In this document: positions 8,935 to 17,744 of the stretch, piece after piece
How the letters are laid out: every line of letters begins with the position of its first letter
Numbering within the stretch: the stretch's first letter is position 1
DNA from: Aliidiomarina celeris
GTDB taxonomy: Bacteria > Pseudomonadota > Gammaproteobacteria > Enterobacterales > Alteromonadaceae
Assembly: GCF_003316875.1 (NCBI RefSeq)
Contig: NZ_QMIL01000002.1
Coordinates: forward strand, 641,660 to 705,659
DNA length: 64,000 nucleotides
Reading direction: 5' to 3'
The notes under the pieces: model-generated
Seen by the model: the letters and a program-made list of their open reading frames with translations, nothing else
The model's database searches: none
Told to the model about the DNA's origin: nothing
Position numbers and translations under genes: made by a program

Positions 8935-9690
8935 ATGAGTACGTGCGGGGCCTGTAAGTGTTATAAAAAGCTAGAATTTAATATCCGCATGGCATATCAG
9001 CCTATTGTGGACGTGTCAGACAACACGGTTTTTGCTTTCGAAGCACTGGTACGTGGTGAAAATGGAGAAGGCGCGGGCATCGTGCTAGACCGTGTTACCG
9101 ACGAATACATTTACTCCTTCGACCAAAAATGCCGGATGACTGCAATTGAAACAGCAGCGCGCATTGGTGTGCCGGGTAAAATTAGCATTAACTTTTTGCC
9201 CAACGCTATTTATGAACCTGAAACCTGTTTAGAGCGCACCTTAGAAACGGCTCAGCGGGTGGGCTTTCCAAAAGACAATATTATTTTTGAAGTGACCGAG
9301 CACGAGAAGATAGAAAATCACGAACTACTCAAAGACGTATTTTCCACCTACCGCAAGCATGGCTTTTTAACGGCAATTGACGACTTTGGTGAAGGCTATG
9401 CAGGCTTGAACTTACTGTCTGACTTCCAACCTGATTTACTCAAAATAGATATGAACCTCATTCGTAATATCGATAAAGACCGGGTGAAGCGGGCGATAGT
9501 GAAAGGCGTTATTAGTGTGGCTTCGGATCTCGGCATTCGCTCTATTGCCGAAGGGATAGAAACCCAAGAAGAGTTCGAAGTTTTGCGCGATCTTGGTATT
9601 GTGCTCATGCAAGGCTACTACTTTGGTAAGCCCGCCCTCGAGCAAGCCATTATTCCAGAAGGTTTTAACTGTGGGGCGGGTAAAAAATAG
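8935..9690 (+). CDS. EAL domain cyclic-di-GMP phosphodiesterase with Cys-rich N-terminus
   Basis: A 251-residue stand-alone EAL protein, predicted to cleave c-di-GMP to pGpG. Catalytic positions look complete: FEALVR (Glu36), INFLPN (Asn86), EVTE (Glu119, Glu122), AIDDFGEGY (Asp149, Asp150), LLKID (Lys170) and AEGIET (Glu206), with the terminal YFGKP. There is no GGDEF or sensory domain. The first residues carry Cys4, Cys7 and Cys9 (CGACKC), which could bind a metal or act as a redox switch. A ribosome binding site (AGGAG) precedes the ATG. It is divergent from the DUF432-mscS-rim block and resembles in size the RimA phosphodiesterase of Pseudomonas rimABK; orthology is not shown. The 3' end overlaps the convergent DUF2982 gene by 26 bases. 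Confidence 0.88.
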   Translation: MSTCGACKCYKKLEFNIRMAYQPIVDVSDNTVFAFEALVRGENGEGAGIVLDRVTDEYIYSFDQKCRMTAIETAARIGVPGKISINFLPNAIYEPETCLERTLETAQRVGFPKDNIIFEVTEHEKIENHELLKDVFSTYRKHGFLTAIDDFGEGYAGLNLLSDFQPDLLKIDMNLIRNIDKDRVKRAIVKGVISVASDLGIRSIAEGIETQEEFEVLRDLGIVLMQGYYFGKPALEQAIIPEGFNCGAGKK

Positions 9691-10348
9691 CCCGTTTGTG
9701 CTGTAATTCTTTTAAATAGGCCTTAAACTCCTGCGGCTCTCGGTCGAGAGCCGTTTCAGGTATAAACAAATCGTACCCTAATAGTTCACGGTATTGCGCC
9801 ATGCGATAAGCAAAACTCGCTTGAATGCCTTGGTAACGCTCGCCGAACTCGTCTTTAAAGCGCTCAGGCGTATCAAAATACTTGGCGTAGTCGTCTGGCT
9901 CAACACGGGCATAGCGAAGCGCAGCAACAAGCAACGGGCGCTGTTCCATCAGTAGATGCACAGCGAGGCGCTGCGAGAGGGAGTGAACGAGAGGGCCATA
10001 CTGGTTCAGTCGAATGCCCACAAACGGCATGTCCACATACTCCATACCGCGCTCAATACGCGGAATGTCGAAACGCTGAATGTGGTCCCAAGCGAGCGTC
10101 CACTGGCCACGCCGTTGCAAATAGCGGATATTTTCGGGCGTAATGATCAGCGAGGCTTCGGGTTCGGTATTTTTCGCCACCCCCAGAACCAGCAGTAAAA
10201 CGCCCACCACCAACCCTGCCATAAAAAATAAGGGAAGAAGCTCGAACAAAAGCCGCCCGAAAATACTTAAGAGGCATAACGCTACACCCGCGACTATAAG
10301 CGTGAGCGCATTTCGTTTGCTGCTAGGGCGTATGGTGAGTTCAGGCAT
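9665..10348 (-). CDS. DUF2982 family membrane protein
   Basis: A 227-residue protein matching the DUF2982 family of Alteromonadales and relatives. Two adjacent hydrophobic segments (about residues 14-33 and 35-58) anchor it in the inner membrane. A cytoplasmic part of about 165 residues begins with a PH-like beta region (SLIITPENIRYLQRRGQWTL) and ends in a charged helical tail. No function is known. ATG start. The last 26 bases overlap the end of the EAL gene on the other strand. A 42-residue membrane miniprotein is encoded 31 bp upstream and may share its transcript. Confidence 0.75.
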   Translation of the reverse strand: MPELTIRPSSKRNALTLIVAGVALCLLSIFGRLLFELLPLFFMAGLVVGVLLLVLGVAKNTEPEASLIITPENIRYLQRRGQWTLAWDHIQRFDIPRIERGMEYVDMPFVGIRLNQYGPLVHSLSQRLAVHLLMEQRPLLVAALRYARVEPDDYAKYFDTPERFKDEFGERYQGIQASFAYRMAQYRELLGYDLFIPETALDREPQEFKAYLKELQHKRAIFYPPHS

Positions 10349-10379
10349 AGAGGCCCCTTCGCGGGCGAGTAAAGGGCAT

Positions 10380-10508
10380 TTATGAATGCCAAAATAAGAA
10401 GTAAACGGCCAGCATGATCACGGCCCATAACAAGGTAAAACGCATACGCCGACAAAATGGACAGGGTTCGCTGTGCTTTTCATTTTTGGGAACGTTTTTC
10501 TGCAGCAT
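10380..10508 (-). CDS. 42-residue single-span membrane miniprotein with CPFC motif
   Basis: A short open frame of 42 codons, ATG to TAA, with a typical miniprotein layout. The hydrophilic N-terminus (MLQKNVPKNEKHSEP) is followed by CPFCRRMR and a hydrophobic span of about 18 residues (FTLLWAVIMLAVYFLFW), ending HS. The CxxC could bind a metal or form a disulfide, and the arginines after it predict a cytoplasmic N-terminus. It sits between mutH and the DUF2982 gene on the same strand, with 39 and 31 bp gaps. I do not recognise a named family. The clean charge and hydrophobicity pattern supports a real gene; conservation is untested. Confidence 0.5.
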   Translation of the reverse strand: MLQKNVPKNEKHSEPCPFCRRMRFTLLWAVIMLAVYFLFWHS

Positions 10509-10547
10509 AAAGAGTCCGTGACTGATCAAAAAGTGCGTTTCATTCGG

Positions 10548-11261
10548 CTAAAGCAACGGCTCGTTCGGAATACCGAGCGCCTCAGCGAGAATGTGTTGGG
10601 TAAAAGCTTTCTTTAAATAATAGCCGCGTGGACGGGTTTGGATCATCTCACCGTGCATACCCACGGCCGCCGTGAGTACAGAGCCGCTCGCTGCCTTCGG
10701 GCGCAACTGCAGGAATTTGCCCGTACGCGCAGTAATATGTTCAACCTGCCCTAACACAATAGCTTCGGTAATTTCTTCCCAGTCGGCTTTGAGCTGAGCG
10801 TCTTGTGTTGCCGTAGGGCTCCACAGTATCGCGGGGCCTACCACTCGGTCGCCCGGAGGAATAGCGCGGCGGCCGTCGATCGGCAGCCAAAGCACCCGCT
10901 GCAGCTTGTTGCGAACATTGGATTCGGCCCACTGCACGCCGTTTAAGTGCAGCAACGGAGCAATGCAAACGTAAGTGGTTTCCGCGGGAATACCGTTTTC
11001 GCCAATCGGTAAGGTTTTTAGCTCGACGCCTAATTCTGGAAAATCTTGTGCTTGTTTTGAGCCGGCAGTAGCGCCTAAATAAAGTTCCAATAGCTGCCCC
11101 GCCCAGCCTTTTGCATGGCGGAGCGACGTGGGCGTTACCCAGCCAGCCTGTTCGGCTAATTGGCCTAAGGTAAAGCCTTGCAGTGCGCGCGCGCGCTCGA
11201 GTAGCGCCTGTTCAGATTCAGGCGGCGAAACAGCAAGACGAAGTGAAGCGCTGAATAACAT
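10548..11261 (-). CDS. mutH: DNA mismatch repair endonuclease MutH
   Basis: MutH nicks the unmethylated strand at hemimethylated GATC sites after activation by MutS and MutL. The 237-residue length fits the family. The catalytic residues of E. coli MutH (Glu56, Asp70, Glu77, Lys79) all appear with a constant shift of three, as Glu59, Asp73, Glu80 and Lys82 in the ELYLGATAGSK and DFPELGVELKTLP regions. Its presence implies a Dam methylase and methyl-directed repair in this organism, a trait of a limited set of Gammaproteobacteria. ATG start. It is divergent from rppH across 136 bp, the same neighbourhood as in many relatives. Confidence 0.93.
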   Translation of the reverse strand: MLFSASLRLAVSPPESEQALLERARALQGFTLGQLAEQAGWVTPTSLRHAKGWAGQLLELYLGATAGSKQAQDFPELGVELKTLPIGENGIPAETTYVCIAPLLHLNGVQWAESNVRNKLQRVLWLPIDGRRAIPPGDRVVGPAILWSPTATQDAQLKADWEEITEAIVLGQVEHITARTGKFLQLRPKAASGSVLTAAVGMHGEMIQTRPRGYYLKKAFTQHILAEALGIPNEPLL

Positions 11262-11397
11262 GCCGGCACCGAGGTTAGTTTTGTAGAGAAGCTATGGTAA
11301 CGGCAGGTAAATTCAAGCACAAGAGCACATCAGCGTTTGCCGAAACCGCGCCTTTGTGGAACAATCAATTCATTAAATTAGAAAAGAGGATGCTCAC

Positions 11398-11928
11398 GTG
11401 ATAGATGCCGAAGGCTTTCGTGCGAATGTCGGCATAGTGATTTGCAATGAGCATGGTCAAGTATTTTGGGCAAGGCGTTTTGGCCAACAAAGTTGGCAGT
11501 ATCCGCAAGGTGGAATTGACACCGGTGAAACGCCTGAGCAAGCGATGTACCGAGAACTGTATGAGGAAGTAGGGCTTCGCCAAGAACAAGTAGAGCTTAT
11601 TTACACCAGCCGGCATTGGTACCGTTATCGTTTGCCAAAACGAATGGTGAGAAAAGGCCAGCAGCCGCTGTGTATCGGCCAAAAACAAAAATGGTTTTTA
11701 CTCAAGCTCACGTGTCCAGAATCTGATGTGAATGTATTGCAGTCCGGCCACCCGGAATTTGATGGTTGGCGATGGGTGAGTTATTGGTACCCCGTTCGCC
11801 AAGTCGTTTCGTTTAAACGAGACGTGTACCGTCGTGTAATGAAGGAATTTGCACCTATAGCAATGCCCTTTAAACCTCATGCAGCGAAAGGTAAACGATT
11901 AAAACGTAACAAACAACGTAGGCGTTAA
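11398..11928 (+). CDS. rppH: RNA pyrophosphohydrolase RppH
   Basis: RppH removes pyrophosphate from the 5' end of triphosphorylated mRNAs and so starts RNase E-dependent decay. The Nudix box [20 protein letters not shown] (about residues 38-57, ending EVGL) is intact, and the N-terminal [12 protein letters not shown] and YPQGG are typical. The 176-residue protein ends in a lysine- and arginine-rich tail. The GTG start is placed by AGAGGA seven bases upstream. ptsP follows after 3 bp, and rppH-ptsP-lgt-thyA is a common gammaproteobacterial operon. Confidence 0.93.
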   Translation: MIDAEGFRANVGIVICNEHGQVFWARRFGQQSWQYPQGGIDTGETPEQAMYRELYEEVGLRQEQVELIYTSRHWYRYRLPKRMVRKGQQPLCIGQKQKWFLLKLTCPESDVNVLQSGHPEFDGWRWVSYWYPVRQVVSFKRDVYRRVMKEFAPIAMPFKPHAAKGKRLKRNKQRRR

Positions 11929-11931
11929 CGC

Positions 11932-14202
11932 ATGCTGACCACGCTCCAACGAATTGTAGAAGCGGTGAACCAAGCGCCCGAATTTGAAGTGGCGCTGGAC
12001 ACTATGGTGCGCAGTGTAAAAGCTGCGCTTGGTAGCGACGTGTGCTCTGTGTACTTGGTCGACCGGGAAAATCGCGAGTTTGTGTTGATGGCCTCCGACG
12101 GCCTGCGCATTCCGGTTGGCGAGCGTATTAGCCTGAACTTTGGTGAAGGTTTAATTAGCCTTGCGGCAGAGCGTGAAGAGCCGCTCAACATTGCCAACGC
12201 CACCACCCACCCAAATTTCAAGCTGGTTGAGGGGGTGGAAGAAGAGCCGTACCGCGCCATGTTGGTTGCGCCGATTATTCACCAACGTCAGGTACTCGGT
12301 GTGCTGGCAGTGCAGCAGCAAAAAGCGCGGGCGTTTTCGGGTGAGGAAGAATCATTCGTTGTTACTTTAGCCGCGCAGCTAGCGGCTGTCATTGCGCATG
12401 CTGAAGCAAAAGGCTTGGTGTCTGGGCAGCAGTCACCTTGGATGCGCAACCTCAGTGCTATTCCGGGTGCTCCGGGGGTTGCCATTGGCCAAGCCTACAT
12501 TGGGAAACCCATCGCTAGTTTAAGCTCCGTGGTACCACGCCGCACCGAACAACCGTGGCGCGAGATTCACCGTTTTCGCAGCGCGGTTATAAAAACACGA
12601 CAAGACTTGCGTGAGCTTGCCGAACAAGTTGCGTCGTACGTAGCCGCCGACACCCTCGCTATTTTTGACGTTTACCAAGGCATGCTTGACGCCGCCAGTT
12701 TAGGCGACGCAGTAGAGGCCAAAATTAAAGAGGGCTGGCGCGCCCAAACTGCAGTGAAGCTGGTGGTTGAAGGTTTTGTGTCGCAATTTGAAGACTTGGA
12801 CGACTCCTATTTAAAAGAGCGTGCTGTTGACGTGCGCGACTTAGGCCAGCGTATCTTAGGGCATTTGCAAGACCGCAAGCATGTTGAAGAAAGCGTGCCG
12901 GAATCTTGTATCTTGGTGGCGGAAGAAGTGACCGCCAGTATGCTGGCTTCGATTCCTCGGGCACGACTACAAGGCCTAATTTCCTTGCGCGGTTCAGCCA
13001 ACAGCCATGCCGCAATTATGGCGCGCAGCATGGGTATTCCAGCTGTATTCGGCGTGCAAGACGTGCCGCTCAATTATTTGGAAGACCAATTTTTAGTGGT
13101 CGACGGCTACAGTGGTGACGTTTTTGTAAACCCGCCCGCGCAGCTCTTGCAAGAGTACGAGGAGTTGCAAGAGGAAGAGGTAGAGCTGGCGGGTATTGTT
13201 AAAGCGAATCGTCATTTACCGGCGGAAACGAGCGACGGCATTCAGGTAGACTTACAAGTCAACGCAGGGCTAAACCTCGACGCCAACGACGAGCTTGGTG
13301 AACATAATGGTATTGGCCTTTACCGAACCGAAATACCGTTTATGATGCGCGAGCGTTTTCCGACGGAAAGCGAACAATTAAAATTATACAAAGATGTTTT
13401 GCAGTCTTACCGAGGCCAACCCGTGGTGATGCGAACATTGGATATTGGCGGCGACAAGCCACTCCCTTATTTTCCCATACAAGAAGAAAATCCTTTTTTA
13501 GGGTGGCGCGGCATTCGCATGACGCTTGATCACCCCGAGATATTCTTGGTGCAAGTGCGGGCGATGCTCCGCGCTAATGTTGGCTATGGTACGCTGAAAA
13601 TACTGTTGCCCATGATCACCTCAGTCGACGAGGTGGATGAAGCGGCGCGCCTTATTAATCAGGCTTATTTCGAAGTTCGCAATGAATTGGTGCAAACCGC
13701 CAATGCCCCGACCATGCAGCGCCCGCAACTCGGGGTTATGATTGAAGTGCCGGCGCTGTTGTATCAATTAGAAGCGGTGGCACAGCGGGTCGACTTTTTC
13801 TCGGTAGGCACCAATGATCTGACCCAATATTTACTTGCCGTCGATCGCAATAATCCGCGCGTGGCGAGGCTCTATGAGGTTTATCACCCTGCAGTACTTC
13901 GTGCTTTACAGCAAATTGCCGACACGGCGCATAAGCTCGGTAAACCGGTTAGCGTGTGCGGTGAGTTGGCCGGTGATCCGGGTGGCGCGTTGTTATTGCT
14001 TGCTATGGGCTATCGCACGCTCAGTATGAGTGCCCATAACCTCGACAAGATTCGCTGGATTATCCGCAATGTGTCGTCGCCGATGTTACAGGTGTTGTTG
14101 GCGCAGGCGATGAATGCAAAGCATCCAGACCATGTTCGCAAGGTGGTGAACATGAAGTTAGAAGGGCTTGGCTTAGGCGGCTTTGTCCGCGCAGGGAAGT
14201 AG
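11932..14202 (+). CDS. ptsP: Phosphoenolpyruvate-protein phosphotransferase PtsP (enzyme I-Ntr)
   Basis: PtsP takes phosphate from PEP and passes it to NPr of the nitrogen phosphotransferase system. The 756 residues comprise an N-terminal GAF domain (about 1-160), the PTS enzyme I N-terminal domain, the phosphohistidine domain with GSANSHAAIMARSMGIP (His359 as phosphoacceptor), and the TIM-barrel PEP-binding domain with GIGLYRTEIPFM and FFSVGTNDLTQY. The GAF domain is the site where E. coli PtsP senses glutamine. The start is ATG, 3 bp after rppH. The partner ptsN and npr genes are not in the window. Confidence 0.93.
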   Translation: MLTTLQRIVEAVNQAPEFEVALDTMVRSVKAALGSDVCSVYLVDRENREFVLMASDGLRIPVGERISLNFGEGLISLAAEREEPLNIANATTHPNFKLVEGVEEEPYRAMLVAPIIHQRQVLGVLAVQQQKARAFSGEEESFVVTLAAQLAAVIAHAEAKGLVSGQQSPWMRNLSAIPGAPGVAIGQAYIGKPIASLSSVVPRRTEQPWREIHRFRSAVIKTRQDLRELAEQVASYVAADTLAIFDVYQGMLDAASLGDAVEAKIKEGWRAQTAVKLVVEGFVSQFEDLDDSYLKERAVDVRDLGQRILGHLQDRKHVEESVPESCILVAEEVTASMLASIPRARLQGLISLRGSANSHAAIMARSMGIPAVFGVQDVPLNYLEDQFLVVDGYSGDVFVNPPAQLLQEYEELQEEEVELAGIVKANRHLPAETSDGIQVDLQVNAGLNLDANDELGEHNGIGLYRTEIPFMMRERFPTESEQLKLYKDVLQSYRGQPVVMRTLDIGGDKPLPYFPIQEENPFLGWRGIRMTLDHPEIFLVQVRAMLRANVGYGTLKILLPMITSVDEVDEAARLINQAYFEVRNELVQTANAPTMQRPQLGVMIEVPALLYQLEAVAQRVDFFSVGTNDLTQYLLAVDRNNPRVARLYEVYHPAVLRALQQIADTAHKLGKPVSVCGELAGDPGGALLLLAMGYRTLSMSAHNLDKIRWIIRNVSSPMLQVLLAQAMNAKHPDHVRKVVNMKLEGLGLGGFVRAGK

Positions 14203-14203
14203 T

Positions 14204-14998
14204 ATGTCCGCATTCCTCATCTTGCTGGGGGCGGGAGTTTTTGCAGGATTATTGTCGGGCGCGTTAGGTATTGGTGGTGGCATTCTGGTGGTGCCGCTGC
14301 TTATTTTTATGTTGCCCGGCATGGGCATTCCAGCTGAAATTGTGGTGCCCACAGCAATTGGTACGAGTTTAGCGACCATTGCCATTACCACGCTCTCGAG
14401 TGCATGGGCGCACCAAAAACGGAACAATATAGACTGGCGCTGGGTGAAGCTATTGGTCCCTATGGTGGTGCTCGGCGGTTTTCTCGGTGCGTGGATAGGC
14501 TCGTCGATTCCAGCACTTGTACTTCAGCGTGTTTTTGCAGTTATGCTGCTCTATTTAGCCGCACGAATGATCTGGAAACGGCAACCGCGTAACAGCGAGA
14601 AAGCCATTCGGCATTGGAAGGTGCGCGGCTTTGGCGTTGCAATTGGTACCGTGTCTGCGTTGGTGGGTATTGGTGGTGGGGCGCTCATTGTACCGCTGCT
14701 TAATTATTACCAAGTAGTCATGGCACGCGCGGTGGCTATTGCAGCCGTGTGTAGTGTGGTGTTAGCTGCGGTAAGTACTGCACTGTATAGTGCGGTAGGT
14801 AGCCTGAACCACAGTTATGAAATATTTGGCTTAGTCGGGTTCTTTTATATCCCCGCATGGCTCGCTATAGTTGCAACTTCGGTGCTGTGTGCGCCGCTAG
14901 GCGCAAAAATAGCCAGTGTACTGCCCGTTCGATATTTGCAGCGCGCGTTCGCCGCTTTACTTATTGCAGTGGCAATTCATTTACTCATTTCAGGATAG
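14204..14998 (+). CDS. Sulfite exporter TauE/SafE family permease
   Basis: A 264-residue inner-membrane protein with about eight hydrophobic segments and the two internal repeats of the TauE/SafE family. Each repeat carries a glycine-rich motif: SGALGIGGGILVVPLL (about residues 18-33) and SALVGIGGGALIVPLL (about 148-163). Members export sulfite, sulfoacetate or related organosulfur anions; the substrate here is unknown. I chose the ATG at 14204, one base after the ptsP stop and behind AGGGA, over an upstream in-frame TTG inside ptsP. The position between ptsP and lgt is typical of relatives. Confidence 0.88.
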   Translation: MSAFLILLGAGVFAGLLSGALGIGGGILVVPLLIFMLPGMGIPAEIVVPTAIGTSLATIAITTLSSAWAHQKRNNIDWRWVKLLVPMVVLGGFLGAWIGSSIPALVLQRVFAVMLLYLAARMIWKRQPRNSEKAIRHWKVRGFGVAIGTVSALVGIGGGALIVPLLNYYQVVMARAVAIAAVCSVVLAAVSTALYSAVGSLNHSYEIFGLVGFFYIPAWLAIVATSVLCAPLGAKIASVLPVRYLQRAFAALLIAVAIHLLISG

Positions 14999-15001
14999 AT
15001 T

Positions 15002-15877
15002 ATGGCCTCAGAATACCTTCAGCATCCGCAAATTGACCCTATTATTTTTAGTCTCGGCCCCCTCGATTTGCGCTGGTATGGTCTTATGTATTTGCTCGGC
15101 GCGGTATTTGCGTATATTTACGGTACCAAGCGCGCTAAACGCGACCCGAATTGGACACCAGAAGCATGGCAAGACTTGCTATTTTGGGCGTTTCTCGCCT
15201 TGGTGATCGGCGGCCGAGTGGGTTATGTGTTGTTCTATCAGTTTCCTGTTTTTATCAGTAACCCTCTGTATTTATTCGATATGAAGTCAGGCGGCATGTC
15301 GTTCCACGGAGGCTTGCTCGGTGTCATTGTAGCGCTTGCGCTTTATGCGCGAAAACTCGGCCTGAGTGTGTGGCAAGTCGGCGATTTTGTGGCGCCTTTA
15401 GTGCCGGTAGGGTTGGGTTTAGGGCGTATCGGCAACTTTATTAACGGCGAACTTTGGGGCCGCGTAACCGAACAACCTTGGGGCATGGTGTTTGCTCACG
15501 CTGGGCCCTTACCGCGTCATCCGTCGCAACTTTATCAAGCCTTTGGTGAAGGTTTGCTACTCTTTGCGTTGCTGTGGTGGTTTAGTCGCAAGCCGCGCCC
15601 AACGGGTGCTGTCGGCGGGCTATTTGTGGTGGGTTATGGTGTGGCGCGGTTTACGGTGGAGTTCTTCCGCGAGCCCGACGCGCACTTAGGCTTGTTGGGT
15701 GTCTTTAGTATGGGGCAATGGCTTTCCGCTCTGATGATCATCGCCGGTGCGGTGATCATGTTTTTGTCCTACAAGCATGGTGGTTTGGGCGCGAATGGTC
15801 GTCTACCGGCAATTGCCAATAGCAAAAATTCGCAAAGTGCGGCGCCAAGTAAGCGCAACAAAAAGAATAAAGGATAG
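15002..15877 (+). CDS. lgt: Prolipoprotein diacylglyceryl transferase Lgt
   Basis: Lgt transfers diacylglycerol from phosphatidylglycerol to the lipobox cysteine of prolipoproteins in the inner membrane. The 291 residues show about seven membrane spans. Family signatures present are [11 protein letters not shown] near the N-terminus, [11 protein letters not shown] (about 99-109), and [20 protein letters not shown] with the catalytic arginine and the Asn-Phe-Ile-Asn-Gly-Glu core. [12 protein letters not shown] follows. The C-terminus has a basic tail of about 30 residues. Several predicted lipoproteins in this window (BamB, MltF, FlgO-like, SGNH) are its substrates. ATG start; thyA begins 8 bp after the stop. 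Confidence 0.95.
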   Translation: MASEYLQHPQIDPIIFSLGPLDLRWYGLMYLLGAVFAYIYGTKRAKRDPNWTPEAWQDLLFWAFLALVIGGRVGYVLFYQFPVFISNPLYLFDMKSGGMSFHGGLLGVIVALALYARKLGLSVWQVGDFVAPLVPVGLGLGRIGNFINGELWGRVTEQPWGMVFAHAGPLPRHPSQLYQAFGEGLLLFALLWWFSRKPRPTGAVGGLFVVGYGVARFTVEFFREPDAHLGLLGVFSMGQWLSALMIIAGAVIMFLSYKHGGLGANGRLPAIANSKNSQSAAPSKRNKKNKG

Positions 15878-15885
15878 AAAACAGT

Positions 15886-16719
15886 ATGAAACAATACCTC
15901 GATTTAATGGCCCATGTGCTTGAGCACGGTGCAGTAAAAGAAGACCGAACGGGTACGGGAACGCGCAGCGTATTTGGCTACCAAATGCGCTATAACCTTG
16001 CCGAAGGTTTTCCGCTGGTGACCACGAAAAAATGCCACCTCAAGTCGATTATTCATGAGTTACTGTGGTTTCTTGCCGGCGACACTAATATTCAGTATTT
16101 GAAAGAAAATGGCGTTTCGATTTGGAACGAGTGGGCCACGGAAAAGGGTGATTTAGGGCCGGTTTATGGTGCGCAATGGCGCTCATGGCCTACGCCAACT
16201 GGAGAGCACATTGATCAAATTAGTGAGCTGATAACCCAAATTAAGCAAAACCCTGACTCTCGCCGGTTACTGGTGAGCGCATGGAACCCAGCGGTGTTGC
16301 CGAAAGCAGGCTTGTCGCCGCAGGAAAACGCCGAGCATGGGCTGCAAGCCTTGCCGCCCTGCCACACTATGTTCCAGTTCTATGTGGCGAACGGTAAATT
16401 GAGTTGTCAGCTTTATCAGCGCAGTGCTGATATTTTCCTTGGCGTTCCTTTTAATATTGCCAGCTATGCGTTACTCACTCTCATGGTGGCGCAAGTGTGC
16501 GAACTAGAGCCAGGAGACTTTATTCATACCTTGGGCGATGCGCATTTGTACAGTAATCATATTGAACAGGCGAAAGAGCAGTTAACACGCACACCGTTTT
16601 CGCTGCCGACGATGCGTTTAAACCCTGCTGTGCGTGACTTGTTTGGTTTTTCGTTCTCCGACTTTACGCTTGAGAACTATCAGTGCCATCCGCACATTAA
16701 AGCCCCAGTTGCTATTTAG
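15886..16719 (+). CDS. thyA: Thymidylate synthase ThyA
   Basis: ThyA converts dUMP to dTMP with methylene-tetrahydrofolate. The 277 residues include the substrate-binding [23 protein letters not shown], the catalytic LPPCH (Cys159), [21 protein letters not shown] and the C-terminal [10 protein letters not shown]. The protein is 13 residues longer than the E. coli enzyme because of an insertion just before the catalytic cysteine (roughly residues 139-152). Such insertions occur in other bacterial ThyA proteins and do not disturb the active site. ATG start, in one operon with lgt. Confidence 0.96.
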   Translation: MKQYLDLMAHVLEHGAVKEDRTGTGTRSVFGYQMRYNLAEGFPLVTTKKCHLKSIIHELLWFLAGDTNIQYLKENGVSIWNEWATEKGDLGPVYGAQWRSWPTPTGEHIDQISELITQIKQNPDSRRLLVSAWNPAVLPKAGLSPQENAEHGLQALPPCHTMFQFYVANGKLSCQLYQRSADIFLGVPFNIASYALLTLMVAQVCELEPGDFIHTLGDAHLYSNHIEQAKEQLTRTPFSLPTMRLNPAVRDLFGFSFSDFTLENYQCHPHIKAPVAI

Positions 16720-16727
16720 GAGCCTGC

Positions 16728-17744
16728 ATGACCCTACCTGTGCTTATTTGTGATGACTCCTCGCTTGCACGCAAGCAGCTGGCGCGCATTTTACCTGCCG
16801 AGTGGGACATTGAGTTGCACTTTGCGGAGCATGGGCTGGAAGCCTTAGAACGGATCAGAGAAGGTAAGGGTGCGCTGCTGTTTCTAGACCTCAATATGCC
16901 AGTTATGGACGGTTATGAAACCCTTGAGGCGATTCGTAAAGAAGACTTAAACACGCTGGTGTTAGTGGTGTCGGGCGACGTGCAACCGGAAGCTAAAGCA
17001 CGGGTGATGAAGTTAGGTGCGCTCGATTTTATTCGCAAACCAACAGATGTTGACACCATAACCTTAGTGCTCGGCCGCTATGGATTTTTCAGTGCCAGTG
17101 ACGCGAAGCAGGATGCAGCGAGCGGCGAACAGCGTGGCCTGAATATTGAGGTAAGCCAGCGCGATATGTATCAAGAAGTGGCGAATGTGGCCATGGGGCG
17201 AGCCGGTGAATTGTTGGCTAAAGCGCTGAACGTATTTGTAGAACTCCCTATTCCTACCGTGAACCAAATTGCCGCCTCAGAACTGCATATGGTGCTGTCG
17301 GCGCTCGACAACGCAACCTCGGTTTCTGCGGTTACTCAAGGCTTTACTGGCGATGGTATTCATGGTGAAGCCATGGTGATTTTTAATGACGCGAGTTTCC
17401 ATGATATGGGTCGGCTGTTGGGTAACGACTTAAAAGACAAAAGGTATGAGCTCGAAGCGCTAATGGACGTAAGCAATTTGCTCACCGGCGCCTGTTTACA
17501 AGGACTAGGCGAGCAGCTGTACGTACGCTTTAACCAAGCGCACCCCGTTATTTTGGGCCGACAGGTAGAAGTAAAGCAATTGCTCGCACAAGCGAAGAAC
17601 CGCTGGGAGCAGGTATTGGCTATTGAAATAGGCTATCGGTTAGAAGGCTTCGCAATTGAATTCGACCTGTTATTACTCTTCCCTGGCAGCTCATTGCCAT
17701 TGCTAGAACAGCAATTACAGCACTTATTGGAGGGCAGCGAATGA
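16728..17744 (+). CDS. Response regulator with C-terminal CheC-like phosphatase domain
   Basis: A 338-residue two-domain signalling protein. Residues 1-115 are a receiver with acidic pair Asp9/Asp10, phosphoacceptor Asp54 (LFLDLNMPVMDG) and Lys104. Residues 135-330 resemble CheC/CheX phosphatases. The CheC active-site pattern [D/S]-x3-E-x2-N-x22-P occurs exactly once (Asp146, Glu150, Asn153, Pro176) and once as a variant with Asp in place of Glu (Glu243, Asp247, Asn250, Pro273), so two sites are plausible as in CheC. It probably dephosphorylates a receiver, perhaps its own or CheY. ATG start, 8 bp after thyA. The stop overlaps the PAS gene by 4 bases. Confidence 0.82.
   Translation: MTLPVLICDDSSLARKQLARILPAEWDIELHFAEHGLEALERIREGKGALLFLDLNMPVMDGYETLEAIRKEDLNTLVLVVSGDVQPEAKARVMKLGALDFIRKPTDVDTITLVLGRYGFFSASDAKQDAASGEQRGLNIEVSQRDMYQEVANVAMGRAGELLAKALNVFVELPIPTVNQIAASELHMVLSALDNATSVSAVTQGFTGDGIHGEAMVIFNDASFHDMGRLLGNDLKDKRYELEALMDVSNLLTGACLQGLGEQLYVRFNQAHPVILGRQVEVKQLLAQAKNRWEQVLAIEIGYRLEGFAIEFDLLLLFPGSSLPLLEQQLQHLLEGSE

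Noticed and set aside
15886-16719. The 13-residue insertion in ThyA before the catalytic cysteine as a possible intein or other unusual feature
   Set aside because: It is far too short for an intein, keeps the frame and active site, and similar insertions occur in ordinary bacterial ThyA proteins.
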